A DNA stretch of 64,000 nucleotides. It comes from Malachius bipustulatus (taxonomy: Eukaryota; Arthropoda; Insecta; Coleoptera; Melyridae). The stretch is from the NCBI GenBank assembly GCA_910589415.1, contig CAJUUM010000031.1, positions 1,860,001 through 1,924,000 on the forward strand. The letters run 5' to 3'. Under the pieces are notes generated by a model, which saw only the letters and a program-made list of their open reading frames with translations, made no database searches and was not told where the DNA came from. A program made the translations under genes and the position numbers. Positions within the stretch are counted from its first letter, which is position 1. Each line of letters starts with the position of its first letter. Below, in pieces: positions 9,622 through 19,786 of the stretch.

Positions 9622-11667
9622 GTTGAATATCTAGGCCACGAAATAGAAAACGGATCCGTAAGACCATCAACGAGAAAAATAGCTGCTGTAATGAAGTTTC
9701 CCAAACGCACGACCACGAAGCAAATTCAGAGTTATCTTGGACTTACTGGATACTTTAGGAAGTTTGTGCCAAATTATTCGACCATCGCCCGACCTCTGAG
9801 TGATTTATTGAAAAAGGACAGAAAGTTTAAATTTGAAAAAGAAGAAGAATTATCATTTGAACTGTTGAAGAAAAAATTATGTGAAGAACCAGTGTTGAAA
9901 ATATTTAATTATGAGAGGGAGACAGAAGTCCACACGGATGCCAGTATAGAAGGTTATGGAGCTGTATTATTGCAAAGAGATGACGTTGATGGAAAAATGC
10001 ACCCTGTTTATTATATGAGTAAGAAGACTACGGATGCTGAGAAGAAGTATGACAGCTACACATTGGAAGTGTTGGCAGTGATCGAGGCGTTGAAAAAATT
10101 TAGAGTTTATCTTCTTGGACTGAAGTTCAAGATTGTCACTGACTGTTGTGCATTCACGCAAACCATGGCGAAGAAAGATCTAAACACGAGAGTTGCAAGA
10201 TGGGCACTTCTTCTTCAAGAATTCGATTATTCAATGGAACATCGACCTGGTGTTAGAATGAAGCATTGTGATGCTCTAAGTAGAAACCCGATTGTAATGC
10301 AGATTAAAAGTGAGTTTCTGGAAAGATTGCGCAGCGCACAGCAAGCTGATGAACATTTGAAGATCATCTGCGACGTTCTCAAGACTCAACCCTACGAAGA
10401 TTATGTTATGGACATGAATTTATTGTATAAAGAAGTACAAGATGGCAGACTCTTAGTGATTCCTTCAAAAATGCAAAACGAAATAATTAAGAATGCACAT
10501 GAGAATGGGCATTTCGCCTTAAAGAAGACCAAAGATATGATTGTCAAGGAATATTGGTTCTCCCAACTGGATGAGAAAATTAGCAAAGTACTTGCTAATT
10601 GTGTTACCTGCCTTCTAGCAGAAAGAAAGCAAGGAAAAAAGGAAGGATTTTTGTATCCTATCGAAAAGGGAAATCAACCTCTCCAAGTGTACCACGTTGA
10701 TCATCTAGGACCAATGACTCAGACTAAGAAAGGTTATAATTATCTTTTCACTGTTATTGATGCATTCTCCAAGTTTGTATGGATCTACCCAACAAAAACC
10801 ACGAAGACTAATGAAGTTGTAAATCGTCTGGCAATTCAACAAAGTGTATTTGGAAATCCACAAGTTCTTATTTCTGATCGTGGATCTTCCTTTCGTTCAG
10901 CCGCCTTCGATGAATACTGTGAAAGTAATAAAATCAAGCATATCAAGATTACCACAGGAGTACCTAGAGGAAACGGACAAATTGAGAGAGTTAATCGTAT
11001 TATCATTCCCGTTCTCACGAAGCTGTCAATTGAAAATCCGGAAAGTTGGTACAAGCACGTGTCGAAGTTGCAATCAGCTCTGAACAGCACCTATCAACGA
11101 AGCATAGGTATTACGCCCTTTGAAGTTATTTTTGGTGTGAAGATGAGAAGGCCGGAAGACATAAAATTACAAGAAGTTATAGAAGAAGAATTTATGAAGT
11201 GTTTTATAGAACATAGAGAAGAACTTAGAAAAGATGCCAGAGAACAGATCGGAAAGATTCAGAAGGAGAATATTAAAACCTACAATAAGAAGAGAAAAAA
11301 GTCCAGAAAATACAAAATAGAAGACTTGGTAGCCATTCAAAAAACCCAGTACGCCGCTGGTTCGAAGTTACTTCCGAAATTTATGGGTCCTTACCAAGTG
11401 ACGAAAGTTATTGGAAACGACCGATATGAAGTGAGAAAAATTGGTAACCAAGTGGGTCCAAGGAAGACGCAGGCCAGCGCCGACCTAATGAAACCATGGG
11501 GGTTTCCAGAACAAGACTACGAAGAAGAAGCCGAAGAAGATCCATTCGAGGCGAATACAGAGAAGGATGGCCGAGTTGTAGGATGGGTTAGTGGAGATCA
11601 GTTTCTTTACCATCCCCCCACCTCTGACTGCGGGAGAAGCCCAAGGGAACAGGGTACGCCTGGATAG
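9622..11667 (+). CDS. Gypsy pol continuation: RNase H and integrase, entering the 3' LTR
   Basis: The same frame as gag-RT after the TGA; first internal ATG at 9691. It contains the RT thumb (VEYLGHEIENG), RNase H (VHTDASIEGYGAVL, LEVLAVIEALKKFR, VTDC), the integrase HHCC finger (HENGHFALKKTK...CVTCLLA) and the catalytic core: D in YHVDHLGP, D in LISDRGSSF, E in GNGQIERVNRI. It ends with a chromodomain-free basic/beta tail (KFMGPYQVTKVIGNDRYEV). The stop at 11665-11667 lies 90 bp inside the 3' LTR, so the pol C-terminus is LTR-encoded. No classic polypurine run precedes the LTR; AGAGAAGGATGG is the best candidate. Confidence 0.92.
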   Translation, partial: VEYLGHEIENGSVRPSTRKIAAVMKFPKRTTTKQIQSYLGLTGYFRKFVPNYSTIARPLSDLLKKDRKFKFEKEEELSFELLKKKLCEEPVLKIFNYERETEVHTDASIEGYGAVLLQRDDVDGKMHPVYYMSKKTTDAEKKYDSYTLEVLAVIEALKKFRVYLLGLKFKIVTDCCAFTQTMAKKDLNTRVARWALLLQEFDYSMEHRPGVRMKHCDALSRNPIVMQIKSEFLERLRSAQQADEHLKIICDVLKTQPYEDYVMDMNLLYKEVQDGRLLVIPSKMQNEIIKNAHENGHFALKKTKDMIVKEYWFSQLDEKISKVLANCVTCLLAERKQGKKEGFLYPIEKGNQPLQVYHVDHLGPMTQTKKGYNYLFTVIDAFSKFVWIYPTKTTKTNEVVNRLAIQQSVFGNPQVLISDRGSSFRSAAFDEYCESNKIKHIKITTGVPRGNGQIERVNRIIIPVLTKLSIENPESWYKHVSKLQSALNSTYQRSIGITPFEVIFGVKMRRPEDIKLQEVIEEEFMKCFIEHREELRKDAREQIGKIQKENIKTYNKKRKKSRKYKIEDLVAIQKTQYAAGSKLLPKFMGPYQVTKVIGNDRYEVRKIGNQVGPRKTQASADLMKPWGFPEQDYEEEAEEDPFEANTEKDGRVVGWVSGDQFLYHPPTSDCGRSPREQGTPG

Positions 11668-11928
11668 GATAGTGGAAGAGAAAACACCGAAGCGGTAAGA
11701 CGCGAATAAGACGTGGTCCGGTCAACCTATTTAATTAAGACGTGTTATTTCAGACGGGGTTCGATCGTGCCAAGGGGCCAAGGTGTTCCCAAAGAAATTA
11801 CCACTCAATTATTAGTCATTTCTCATTTAATTGTGTCTTAATACTTTCATTTAATAAATTGTGTTAATAATTGTTGAATATTGAAACCGATACCTACTAC
11901 CATTACTACCTAATTAATTTTTCCTACA
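11577..11928 (+). repeat. 3' LTR of Gypsy element
   Basis: 352 bp, matching 6239-6590 except for three transitions seen by eye (CAGTCTC/CAGTTTC, AAGAAG/AAGAAA, TTGAAC/TTGAAT). Followed by the target duplication TAAA. Confidence 0.93.
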
Positions 11929-12282
11929 TAAATTATGATCATTTTGCAACAACACCAAAGCATGCTTTGGAAACAGCTGCAGAGCTGCCTAGTTATGTAC
12001 AAAACAGAGACATTCGTATATAAATAGACTTGGAAATGGTTTTTTTTAAATGAAAAAAAATTTTATCATTTTTTTTATAAAATAATAAAATAATTTTAAT
12101 AAAAAAAAAATTGCTGTCAAAATGAAATCCAAAGCAAACGTCGTGTTTCCTAGGCAACCCTGCAGCTGTTTCCAAAGCATGCTTTGGTATTGTTGCAGAA
12201 TGATCATAGTTTATGGTGATCAAATTTTAGTGCAAGCAAATTTTTAAAACAGTTTTACTCGGAAACAGGTCATTTTATCACC

Positions 12283-12655
12283 ATAGACAAAGAGGACCTT
12301 TTCCGAATATTTCTTCATGTTCTTCAATTGTGCGTTTTCAAAACTCAGAAAAAAATATTACGAAAAAAGTTATAGGCCTTTTTTGAAGGTCAAGGGCAGT
12401 TAAGGCCTTTTGATTTCTAGGGATTCAAGTCTACTTTGGACCAAGGATGTAAAGCAACATCAGTGGCAAGTGTGTAAAATTTTAAGAGAATCCGTACACT
12501 AGAAAAAAAGTTATAAAAAAATATTGATTTAAAAAAATCAACTTTGGAGGCTTATAACTTTCTTCTTTTTGAGTTTTCGAAAAAAAATTATAGATACTTT
12601 TGGCAATATTTCATCAAGAAGAATCACCCCCTGCTCATAATTTCCGGACATCCTG
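12283..12655. repeat. Diverged inverted-repeat (MITE-like) sequence
   Basis: AT-rich and non-coding. The left half (TTTTCAAAACTCAGAAAA ... AAAAAAGTTATAGGCC) is an imperfect reverse complement of the right half (GGCTTATAACTTTCTTC ... GAGTTTTCGAAAA). The right end, GGACATCCTGTA, resembles the CAGGATGTCC/CAGGGTGTCC ends of Tc1/mariner MITEs. No left end or TA duplication could be fixed. Confidence 0.4.
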
Positions 12656-13138
12656 TATTTTAATTCAATAAACCTTCCGTATTCTGAGATCCCCGCACCA
12701 TCGCATAAACATAAGCCTCGTTCATCAGTGCCTACCGTCGGCCCCAGCACCAACACCAGTACCGTGTATCCGACGCTCCAACCGCCCGTCACGCCGAGCG
12801 CACAGGCACAGGCCGCCGGCAGGAATACGTAGGTAGGTACAGCAGCCTGCCGCCACCAACACCAGCACCGATCCCGCATCAACTCGCTTACGACTTAGCT
12901 CTGGGGATGTTCGATTCAGAATCGATTCTTTAAGAATCGATTTTTTGCTCGATTTTTATGAAGCCGATTCTTTAGTGAATCGATCTTTTTTTACTGTGAA
13001 GTGTGGTGAATCGAATCGGAAATAAGGTCCGTATCTTGTTGTCACTGCTGTCAATAAAATTTTTACAAAACAGCAAATTGAACGTGAACAATGACAATAA
13101 TGACACATGACATATAATACCTCTGTAGTGTTAATATA

Positions 13139-13838
13139 CAGGGTGTTCTACAAGCTCTATGACAAACTTTGACAGATGGTAGGTTGCTTGATTTTAAACA
13201 TATTTTTTTTAATAAACATGGGTACGATTCGTTTTTGTTTAGAAGTTACAAGCATTTAACCTTTATTAACAATCAACAATAAAAATTTAAATTAAATGAT
13301 AATCACAAAACTTAAGACTATAAAAATTGTTCGAAATGTCCACCCTCAGCTTGAATGCAAGCCTCACATCGACGAACTAAAGATTCGGTCACTCGAAGAA
13401 TGAGATTTGGATCATTTCTTTTTTGGTTAGCTGCATCTTGAATTCTTTCAAGTAACTGCTGATGGGTAGCGATTTCAACATGGTAGACCAGCTGCTTCAT
13501 GTGTCCCCATAAATAAAAATCCAGAGGATTCAGATCGGGAGAACGAGGTGGCCATGATATTGGACCTCCTTGACCTATCCATTTATTCGGGAAATGTTCA
13601 TTTAGCCAAGCAGCAACTTGTCTTCCTCTATGTGGTGGTGCACCGTCATGCTGATGCCACATATTTTGAATAATATTGAGTTGCACGTCATCAATAATCT
13701 CTAAAAGGTCCGATTCTTTAAATGCTTGTAACTTCTAAACAAAAACGAATCGGACCCATGTTTATTAAAAAAAATATGTTTAAAATCAAGCAACCTACCA
13801 TCTGTCAAAGTTTGTCATAGAGCTTGTAGAACATCCTG
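13139..13838 (-). mobile_element. Tc1/mariner element with about 120-bp TIRs, internally deleted
   Basis: A 700-bp element bounded by TA duplications (13137-13138, 13839-13840). Terminal repeats begin CAGGGTGTTCTACAAGC and CAGGATGTTCTACAAGC and continue as inverted repeats for about 120 bp (13139-13258 and 13721-13838). Between them lies only the C-terminal part of a transposase gene. Inserted in the hAT element. Confidence 0.9.
13318..13686 (-). pseudogene. Tc1/mariner-like transposase, C-terminal catalytic fragment
   Basis: 122 codons with HQHDGAPPHRGRQVAAWL (second catalytic D) and WPPRSPDLNPLDFYLWG (the motif with the third acidic residue of this DDE family). The DNA-binding HTH region and first catalytic residue are absent, so it cannot be active. 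The reading starts in the deletion junction near 13686. Confidence 0.88.
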
Positions 13839-14279
13839 TATAGTAATGTCAAAATTATCAAGTCAATGTCGAATACGTGATTACGTGCATAACTGTCATG
13901 ACTTTCTGGCACTTCATGTGTAGTTCTGGTTCATAATAATAGGTTTGTTAAGTTTGTTTACTTTGTTTCATGTCATGAAGCACTAAGCAGTTCCGAACGG
14001 TATAACAACGGTAATAGAACTGACGCAGTCACAACAAAACAAATCAACGAAATAATTAACAATTAACATGTGTGTGGTTTTGGTTAATTAATTAAATTTG
14101 TGGCCGAGGAATTAATAGAGCTAGGCTAGAATTTAGCTACTACTAGTTCCTTCTAGTACTAGTCCTACTACTTTTAGTTTGTACCTTATTTGAGGAATGC
14201 GGATTAATGATGGTATGATTATGATGGTTACATTTTAGAATTTTAGTATTTTAGTAAGGACTCGTTATTTTGAAAATGT

Positions 14280-14500
14280 CACAAAAAAAAATCAAAAGCA
14301 AGTGTTGTATGGAAATATTTCCCTAAAATTAAAACTGAAGGTATTAGTGGTGGTAGTGGTGGTGGCTTTGAAGCACAATGCAAATTGTGTAATGTTCGAG
14401 TAAAAAGTAGTGGTAATACAACAAACCTAAGTAACCATTTGATTAAAAAGCATAAGTATTTAAAAGCAGAGGATGGTGGAGGGCCCTCACCGAAGGTACT
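14280..14500 (+). pseudogene. hAT transposase exon: BED zinc finger
   Basis: The reading frame from about 14290 has VVWKYF, then CKLCNV, GNTTNLSNHL and KKHKYL, the aromatic plus C..C...H...H pattern of a BED finger that binds transposon ends. A poly-A run after the ATG at 14277 (ATGTCACAAAAAAAAATC) breaks the link to the start codon by one base. The frame runs into a GTACTTGAG donor-like end near 14497. Confidence 0.7.
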
Positions 14501-14555
14501 TGAGGTTAAATTGTATTAATTTGATCTAGTTGTAGAAATTTTTGATATATTCCAG

Positions 14556-14837
14556 ATTACTGAAGTTACGGAGTATGTAGTAAGGCCAGCTTTGGATTCG
14601 GAAGAACATGAAAGTGAAAAACACGACAAAGAAAATAATACTATGAACAGTATGAATAAGGATAATTTTGGTTCTTCTAATGTAAGAGTATCCACAGCTG
14701 ACACGCTGACTGTCGTTTCTCCCATCTCCTCTAAAGCAAGCTTAGAATCACTTACACCAACCACATCTGGAAGTCAACGCATGAGACAACCACAAATCGA
14801 CCATACGCTTTTGAATATAAAGTCATATGAAGGTTAG
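14556..14837 (+). pseudogene. hAT transposase linker exon
   Basis: An open stretch after an AG acceptor (ATTCCAG near 14556), rich in Ser/Thr/Glu, ending QPQIDHTLLNIKSYEG before GTTAGT. This is typical of the segment between BED finger and catalytic domain. No catalytic exons follow within the element. Confidence 0.55.
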
Positions 14838-15860
14838 TAGTACTCTGGATGTATTAGCAATTTTTGTTATTGTTTCACAATTATTACTATTTTTAGAGGG
14901 TGGACTGGTAGTGGAAAGTGATAGTATTAAACTGATAGTGGAAAGTAGCTGAATTATTGCAAAATAAATTTGACGGTAATCTTGTACAATCTGTCGCTAA
15001 ATTTTACCCTACCATATAAATAAAAATAAATGCGTAAAATTCCGGTTATGTAAGTCAGGTCTATGGTCAGGGTAGGTTTTTTTCCTTAAAATGTCCTTAA
15101 AATAAAAATAAAAAAAACTACGCTGACCAAAGACCTGACTTTACCGAACCGAAATTTTACGCATTTATTTTTATTTATAAGGTAGGGTAAAATTTCGCGA
15201 CAAACTGTACAGGATTATCAATTTGACTGATTATTGTTTTTGTTTATTTGTCCCACACCAGAAAATGCATTATTTATTATAATTATACCTACTGTTGTAA
15301 TTTAGAAGTGAAAGTTTGGTTAGGGTTTTTCAGAATTAAATTTTATTTATTGTAGCTTGTGCTTGTAGCATAATAAATCTTATTAAATATATTTTTTTTT
15401 TTTTACATAATTACATAAGTGTTATCTTGAATAGGAATTAGGAACGACCGAACAACAACGTTTTGAAAACATTTTTTATCAAGAAGATCGAAAAATCGAT
15501 TTTCATGAATCGAATCTTTTTCGCGACGATTTTCTAGAGATCGATTTTTTTTAGCAACGATTCAAGATCGATTCGAAGATCGATTTTATTTTTTGGAATC
15601 GAACATCCCTACTTAGCTCTTCTAAGGGGAGGTCGGCATCTCTTCGAGGAGGCGCCTAAAGACCGCTCTCCCGAACACCATTGCACCGGCGATAACTTCA
15701 ACCGACCCCTGGCTTTCCTCTCTTCTTCACTGATCTACCCTGTACACCAAGATACGACAAACGTATCGTTTCATGTGACCTCAGGTAATTGGGAATACAA
15801 ATTATCGAGAAGAATTCCCCGGGGAGCACACCTCCAAAAAAAAAGCTGGCGCCCGAGTAA

Positions 15861-16420
15861 CCCGTGGTAACATCGACGTGGCCGTAACCGTTAAGTTCCC
15901 AAAAAGCCGGAGTTCGTCACAATATATAAATACAAATATATTAGATACCTAAAATACCTAATATAGAATATATTTTTATTTATTGTAATATTTATGTTTT
16001 TTATAAATAAATCAATAAAGTTACCACGAGTTTTAATTATAACCAATTTGTAGTTTTTATACCGAAAATTGCATTAGTTAATAGATAAGTCAACACCAGC
16101 ACAAATATTGTGGATTTAACAAAAAATTTAGGTAATTTTTAAGCGAATTAAGTGAATAATAACTACAGTTAAAGTAATTGTTTACTCACCGCCCGAAGTA
16201 ACAAAACTCTACAGCGCTAAGCAGCAACTTATTATATATTGATTTGTAGTTTTGTTGCGTTAAATGTTAACGAATAACTTGGTAATAGAAACTTTACAAA
16301 TCCATGTTAACTTAGATTAATATGAGATTAAATTTGCGTCAATTTAAAATTAATACATGGTGCATTTGCATTCCTGTAACAAATCGTTATTTAGAATAAA
16401 ACCCCTTATGGGCGCTATAT
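15861..16420. other. AT-rich non-coding stretch
   Basis: After the primer-site-like sequence at 15847 the relation to the LTR family is lost. No open frame or repeat was recognised; short AATAAA motifs occur by composition. Confidence 0.4.
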
Positions 16421-16426
16421 TCAACA

Positions 16427-17378
16427 TTGTTACTCATTAGAAATTACCCAGTTGCTTTAACAGTTAATGACCATTTCTCTCAGTGTACTAGAAGAGAAAA
16501 AGGAAAAGCTGATTTTGGTGAAACCCCATCAACGACAGATTTTTTTGCTAATAATAATAACATGAATCGATCTAGAAAGTGTCCTGGAATTTGTACTTGC
16601 GATGTGTGCTTTTGTGTTCCTTTATACCACTTTTCAAATCTTGGAGAGTACTGTAAATGATATGTCAGATATAAAACATGATATGGTTGATGTGAAACAA
16701 CATGTTATTGTTGAAGTAAAACACGATATGGTGGATGTAAAAAAGATCTTGGTGGCAATTAAAAGTGAAATAAAATCAATATCACTAAAACTTGCCAGTT
16801 TAGAAGAAGAAATAACTGAAGATTCACGTTCTAAAAACGAAGAAATTTTTTTTTTAGAGAGCCGATTTCGCCTTGTCGACATCAGAGGGAGCAGTTGTTA
16901 GGTTAATCGATACAGAAAATTTGGATGAAACGACCGATAAGAGCATATTAGGTGTGAAACTTTGCAACGAAAATCATGGACCAATAGAACTGATATCACC
17001 TGGCAACTCCCCTGGGCAATGCTGGGCTTTCAAAGGTTCTGAAGTTCTGAAATTAAACTAATTGGTAATGTGCACATAGATGCGTTCAGTCTTGAACATA
17101 TTCCTCCGAATATCTCACCGAGCGGTAATATAAATTCTGCCCCCAAAGATTTAGTGATTGGCTTGGAGTCCTGTAATTCTACTAGTGGAGATTTGTTGGG
17201 ACAGTTTACGTATAAAATTCCCGGACCTCCTTTACAAACTTTTGTTCTAAAACAGCCTACAACCAGGGCTTATGAATACGTCATATTTTCGGTTTTATCA
17301 AACTATGGTAACCCTCAATTTACATGCGCTTATAGATTTCAAGTGCACGGCACCCGTGAAACCCCGTTGTTGGCATAA
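16427..17378 (+). pseudogene. SUN-domain protein, intronless retrocopy with frameshifts
   Basis: A coiled-coil segment (about 16660-16840, repeated HDMVDVK blocks) is followed by a SUN domain. Visible motifs are VVRLIDTENLDETTDKS, GQCWAFKGS, HIDAFSLEHIPPNISPSG, INSAPKDLVIGL, LGQFTY, LQTFVL and NYGNPQFTCAYRFQVHG, ending at TAA 17376-17378. Known family: inner-nuclear-membrane SUN proteins bind KASH partners. Two breaks: a frame change at a T9 run (16848-16856) and an 8-bp tandem duplication GTTCTGAA (17035-17050). Removing one copy of the duplication keeps the frame into the second half. The lack of introns suggests a processed copy, but no poly-A tail is visible. The hydrophobic segment expected before the coil is only hinted at (CAFVFLYTTF). 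Confidence 0.8.
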
Positions 17379-17495
17379 GGAAGATTTATTACACATTACT
17401 GTACTTTAATTTACTTTAGTGTAGGTACTATTTATATTGTTATGTGTAATTATTGTAGAAATGAGCTCACCGGTCATTATCGCGAGGCCTAAGCC

Positions 17496-17503
17496 TATAT
17501 AAG
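17496..17503 (+). promoter_or_regulatory. TATA box of LTR promoter
   Basis: TATATAAG in a GC-rich context. It is placed about 330 bp upstream of the primer-site-like sequence, as expected for a Pol II LTR promoter. Confidence 0.5.
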
Positions 17504-17584
17504 AGCACGGAGCCCTGCGCTTGTAACCGACAGCTTGTCTTTTCTTCATCCTTTACCTACATTATCGAGGCCTCGTCCTCTATA

Positions 17585-17686
17585 GACAATTAGTTCTTAC
17601 CGCACAGTATACCACACAGACAAGTAGTTCTTGCCGCACAGTATACGACACCGACGATTAGTTTGTACCGCACCTACGCACATGGT
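17585..17686 (+). repeat. 34-bp direct repeat, three units, in the LTR
   Basis: Units starting GACAATTAG, GACAAGTAG and GACGATTAG (17585, 17619, 17653) share TAGTTCTTACCGCACAGTATACCACAC with a few changes. Confidence 0.8.
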
Positions 17687-18022
17687 TAAGAACCAACCGA
17701 CAATTTGGCTCTTACACCTCCCCGGAGCCGGTAACATTTTGGCGGTCTCAACGTGGGGCCAGAGGACTTCAAGACCTACGACCAGCCGAGCACCTTCTAC
17801 CAGAGTTCTTAGACTTAAACCAAGTGGCGCCCAAACACCAACACAGCAGTAACAACTCACCGACAACAGCAGCGTGTTCGCTCGCACGCCCCACCCACTG
17901 CTTCGCCGACCAATAACAGGCCGTCCTGACCACCACGCTGCCCGTCCGAGCGAACAACCACGCGTCGATGATCGCTTCTGCTCTGCCAGGGGCCACCTCC
18001 GCCCTGCCTGCAGCCTGAAGCA

Positions 18023-18265
18023 ATGGTTCCGCCGAAGCGGGACAAGAAGACACCATCTATGCCTCCGCCAACCACGCCTGAACGGGCACTCGGGACACAG
18101 GGACCCTCAACTACAGCCTCGACCCCTGGAGGTACCGAACAGGCGCCTATGATGGATCCAGCCGAGGCAACCTGTGTACGCCTCGCCCAGATGATGTACG
18201 ATGAAGGAATCAAGGAAGCCGTCCCACCGCAGCCGAGAAGGAAGCCAGCTTGCCCGAAACTTTAG
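18023..18265 (+). pseudogene. gag N-terminal fragment
   Basis: 80 codons from an ATG at 18023 (MVPPKRDKKTPSMPPP...), Pro/Thr-rich, downstream of the LTR and primer site. It carries no diagnostic gag domain, so the call rests on position. It ends where the element is truncated. Confidence 0.4.
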
Positions 18266-18660
18266 AAAAAAAACTTTATATTTTTTAAGGAAGTCCAATT
18301 AGGAAGTTTTCAAGAACACATTGATAATTTCATTTTTCGAATTTTAGATGTATGCGATTCAATTTGTTTAAACTAATGCAAAAACTATGTGGAAATTATT
18401 TTTAAACTTGATTTCCTCAAAAGAGGGTTTTGTGACTTATAGTCCTAGTGTAAAACAAAAGAAACAAAAAACGATCTTATACTTAGTCCGCCTGTTACAA
18501 ATCTAAAATTATCGACTATTAACGACTCATATATCTCCGCGCGTCGGTTTTGAATTATAGATATAGGCAGGTAATTGGTTGAATTATATTTTACGTGCAT
18601 AGGGTATACTTTTTTCATTTTGTAATCATTCCTTTATTTACAAAATTGGCTGAACGGACT
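18266..18660. other. AT-rich non-coding stretch
   Basis: No gene or repeat recognised between the truncated LTR element and the BED-finger fragment. Confidence 0.4.
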
Positions 18661-18661
18661 T

Positions 18662-18928
18662 TACGATGGAATTTAATATTAAAGCAAAACACAAAAAACC
18701 AGTGAAATTTGGAACTACTTTATGCCAATTGAAAGTGACCATTACGCCTCTTGTAATATGTGTGAAAAAAAGTTGTCATTCAAAACAAGTAATTCCAACT
18801 TGAAGACGCATATAAAATCCAAAAATCCATTTCTAAAATTTGACACGGATTTGAATAAAAGTAGAAGTGCACCTAAACCTGTTCCTGTTAGTAGTGTTAC
18901 AGTTTGGTTGGATGAGGAACCTGTCTGA
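18662..18928 (+). pseudogene. hAT-type BED zinc-finger fragment
   Basis: The frame contains WNYFMPIESDHYASCNMCEKKLSFKTS, NSNLKTHIKSK: aromatic residues, C..C, then H with a C-terminal HxxxK instead of the usual HxxxH/C. This is a BED-type finger from a second hAT family. The likely start MEFNIKAKHKKP (18666) is one base out of frame with the finger. No catalytic region follows; it stops at 18928. Confidence 0.65.
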
Positions 18929-19054
18929 GAAGAAATAGATTATCCAACATATAAATGAAATTCTATTTTTGAACAGTTGTGTGTGATAATTTAAAGTATT
19001 TAAATTATGTTATTTTTTTCTACTCCCAACCTTTAATCTGCATATTAAGTATGA

Positions 19055-19108
19055 ATCACCAGTGCTTTAATGGGTCTCATTAAGATACAAATTTTCATTA
19101 AAGCACTG
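19055..19108. repeat. Inverted repeat hairpin
   Basis: ACCAGTGCTTTAATG at the left and CATTAAAGCACTGGT at the right: a 15-bp perfect stem around a loop of about 23 bases. Confidence 0.8.
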
Positions 19109-19786
19109 GTCAAGCTATCCAATGGCAGAGGAGCATTTGCAATCGAATCGGTTCGTTTTCCCTCACAATCGGGTCGGCAAGCCAACCGAAGTCACAGAGT
19201 TGTCATACTCACGACAAAAATTGCCTTGTGATATAAGTTCTGTATTTCTGAAAAAAAAATCTGAACGTTTATTTAATTTAGAACATAAGTAACATTCAAA
19301 GAAAATTTATCAAGATTTTATGTTACCTTAATTAATTTGATAGGTAGGTATATCGTGTAAAAGATAGGAAGATAAAGTATTATATCATTCGTAGCGGTCC
19401 GTGATATAGTATTCAAAGCGGCAACGCTGCGACCGTGACCGTCGCGTGCGCATGTAAGCAATATCGTAATTAATGGCTGACAATGTTATTAAAATTATTA
19501 CTGAAAATCAAAGCGTAAAATTCGGAATTCGAACTTCGCATAATAAAAATTACGCAGTAGTGAGTAGTGCCCTTAAACTTGATACTAAAACATGTCTCAG
19601 CAGAATAATCTTAGCGACGAAAAGAAAATTTGGTACCTAATATGCGTAAGCAACCTATCTTAACCTCAATGATCCGCAATTGTACACGGGTCATTGTTAA
19701 AATATATAATTTTTCAATCTTTTCTATGAAATAAAAAAGGGTCGTAGAAAAAATAGTGTATGGAACTCGCAGATAATGGCTATTAA

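Larger units (their letters stand above)
6239..11928 (+). mobile_element. Complete Ty3/Gypsy LTR retrotransposon
   Basis: 5690 bp with 352-bp LTRs (6239-6590 and 11577-11928) that start TGTAGGATGG and end TTCCTACA. I count three substitutions between them (about 99% identity), so the insertion is young. The 4-bp target duplication TAAA is at 6235-6238 and 11929-11932. A tRNA-Pro-type primer site follows the 5' LTR. One reading frame encodes gag-PR-RT-RH-IN, broken by a single TGA. Confidence 0.95.
6169..12282. mobile_element. Palindromic MITE interrupted by the Gypsy element
   Basis: With the Gypsy element removed, 6169-6238 plus 11933-11990 form one arm (GACCTGTTTCCGAGTAA..., TTTGCTTGCACTAAAAT, CCAAAGCATGCTTTGG). 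The reverse complement lies at about 12135-12282. Arms are roughly 125 bp with a few mismatches. The AT-rich loop (12000-12130) holds about 25 bp (12014-12038) identical to window bases 1-25, a LINE RT-tail segment. Outer borders are set by loss of symmetry, so they are approximate. No transposase; superfamily unknown. Confidence 0.7.
12902..15611 (+). mobile_element. hAT element, internally deleted, with nested mariner insertion
   Basis: Ends TGGGGATGTTCGATTC (12902) and GAATCGAACATCCCTA (to 15611) form hAT-type terminal inverted repeats. An 8-bp target duplication CTTAGCTC is at 12894-12901 and 15612-15619. Both subterminal regions are rich in GATTC/ATCGATT motifs. Inside are a BED zinc-finger exon and a linker exon but no RNase-H/dimerisation exons, so it is a deletion derivative. 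A second 100-bp inverted pair (about 14990-15035 and 15120-15200) surrounds its middle. Confidence 0.85.
12656..15860 (+). mobile_element. LTR fragment related to the mosaic LTR element, split by a hAT insertion
   Basis: 12656-12901 plus 15612-15860, read together, match the 3' part of the LTR at 33417-35205. Both contain CTCGCTTACGAC/CTCGCTACAGC, CGAACACCATT/CGAACACAGTT, the shared CAACCGACCCCTGGC, and an LTR end followed by TGGCGCCCGAG (15847). The fragment has an AATAAA at 12666. 5' and internal regions are missing. It marks a second, diverged member of that family in the window. Confidence 0.65.
17460..18265 (+). mobile_element. Truncated LTR retrotransposon: 5' LTR, primer site and gag start
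   Basis: GC-rich relative to flanks. LTR-like region about 17460-17820 with a TATA box, three 34-bp repeats, and a primer-binding-site-like TGGCGCCCAAACACC at 17825, followed by a leader and a gag-like ORF. The sequence stops being element-like at 18265. No 3' LTR. Confidence 0.6.

Noticed and set aside
18662..18928. Domesticated zinc-finger gene
   Set aside because: The likely start is out of frame with the finger and nothing downstream is coding; a hAT remnant explains it better.
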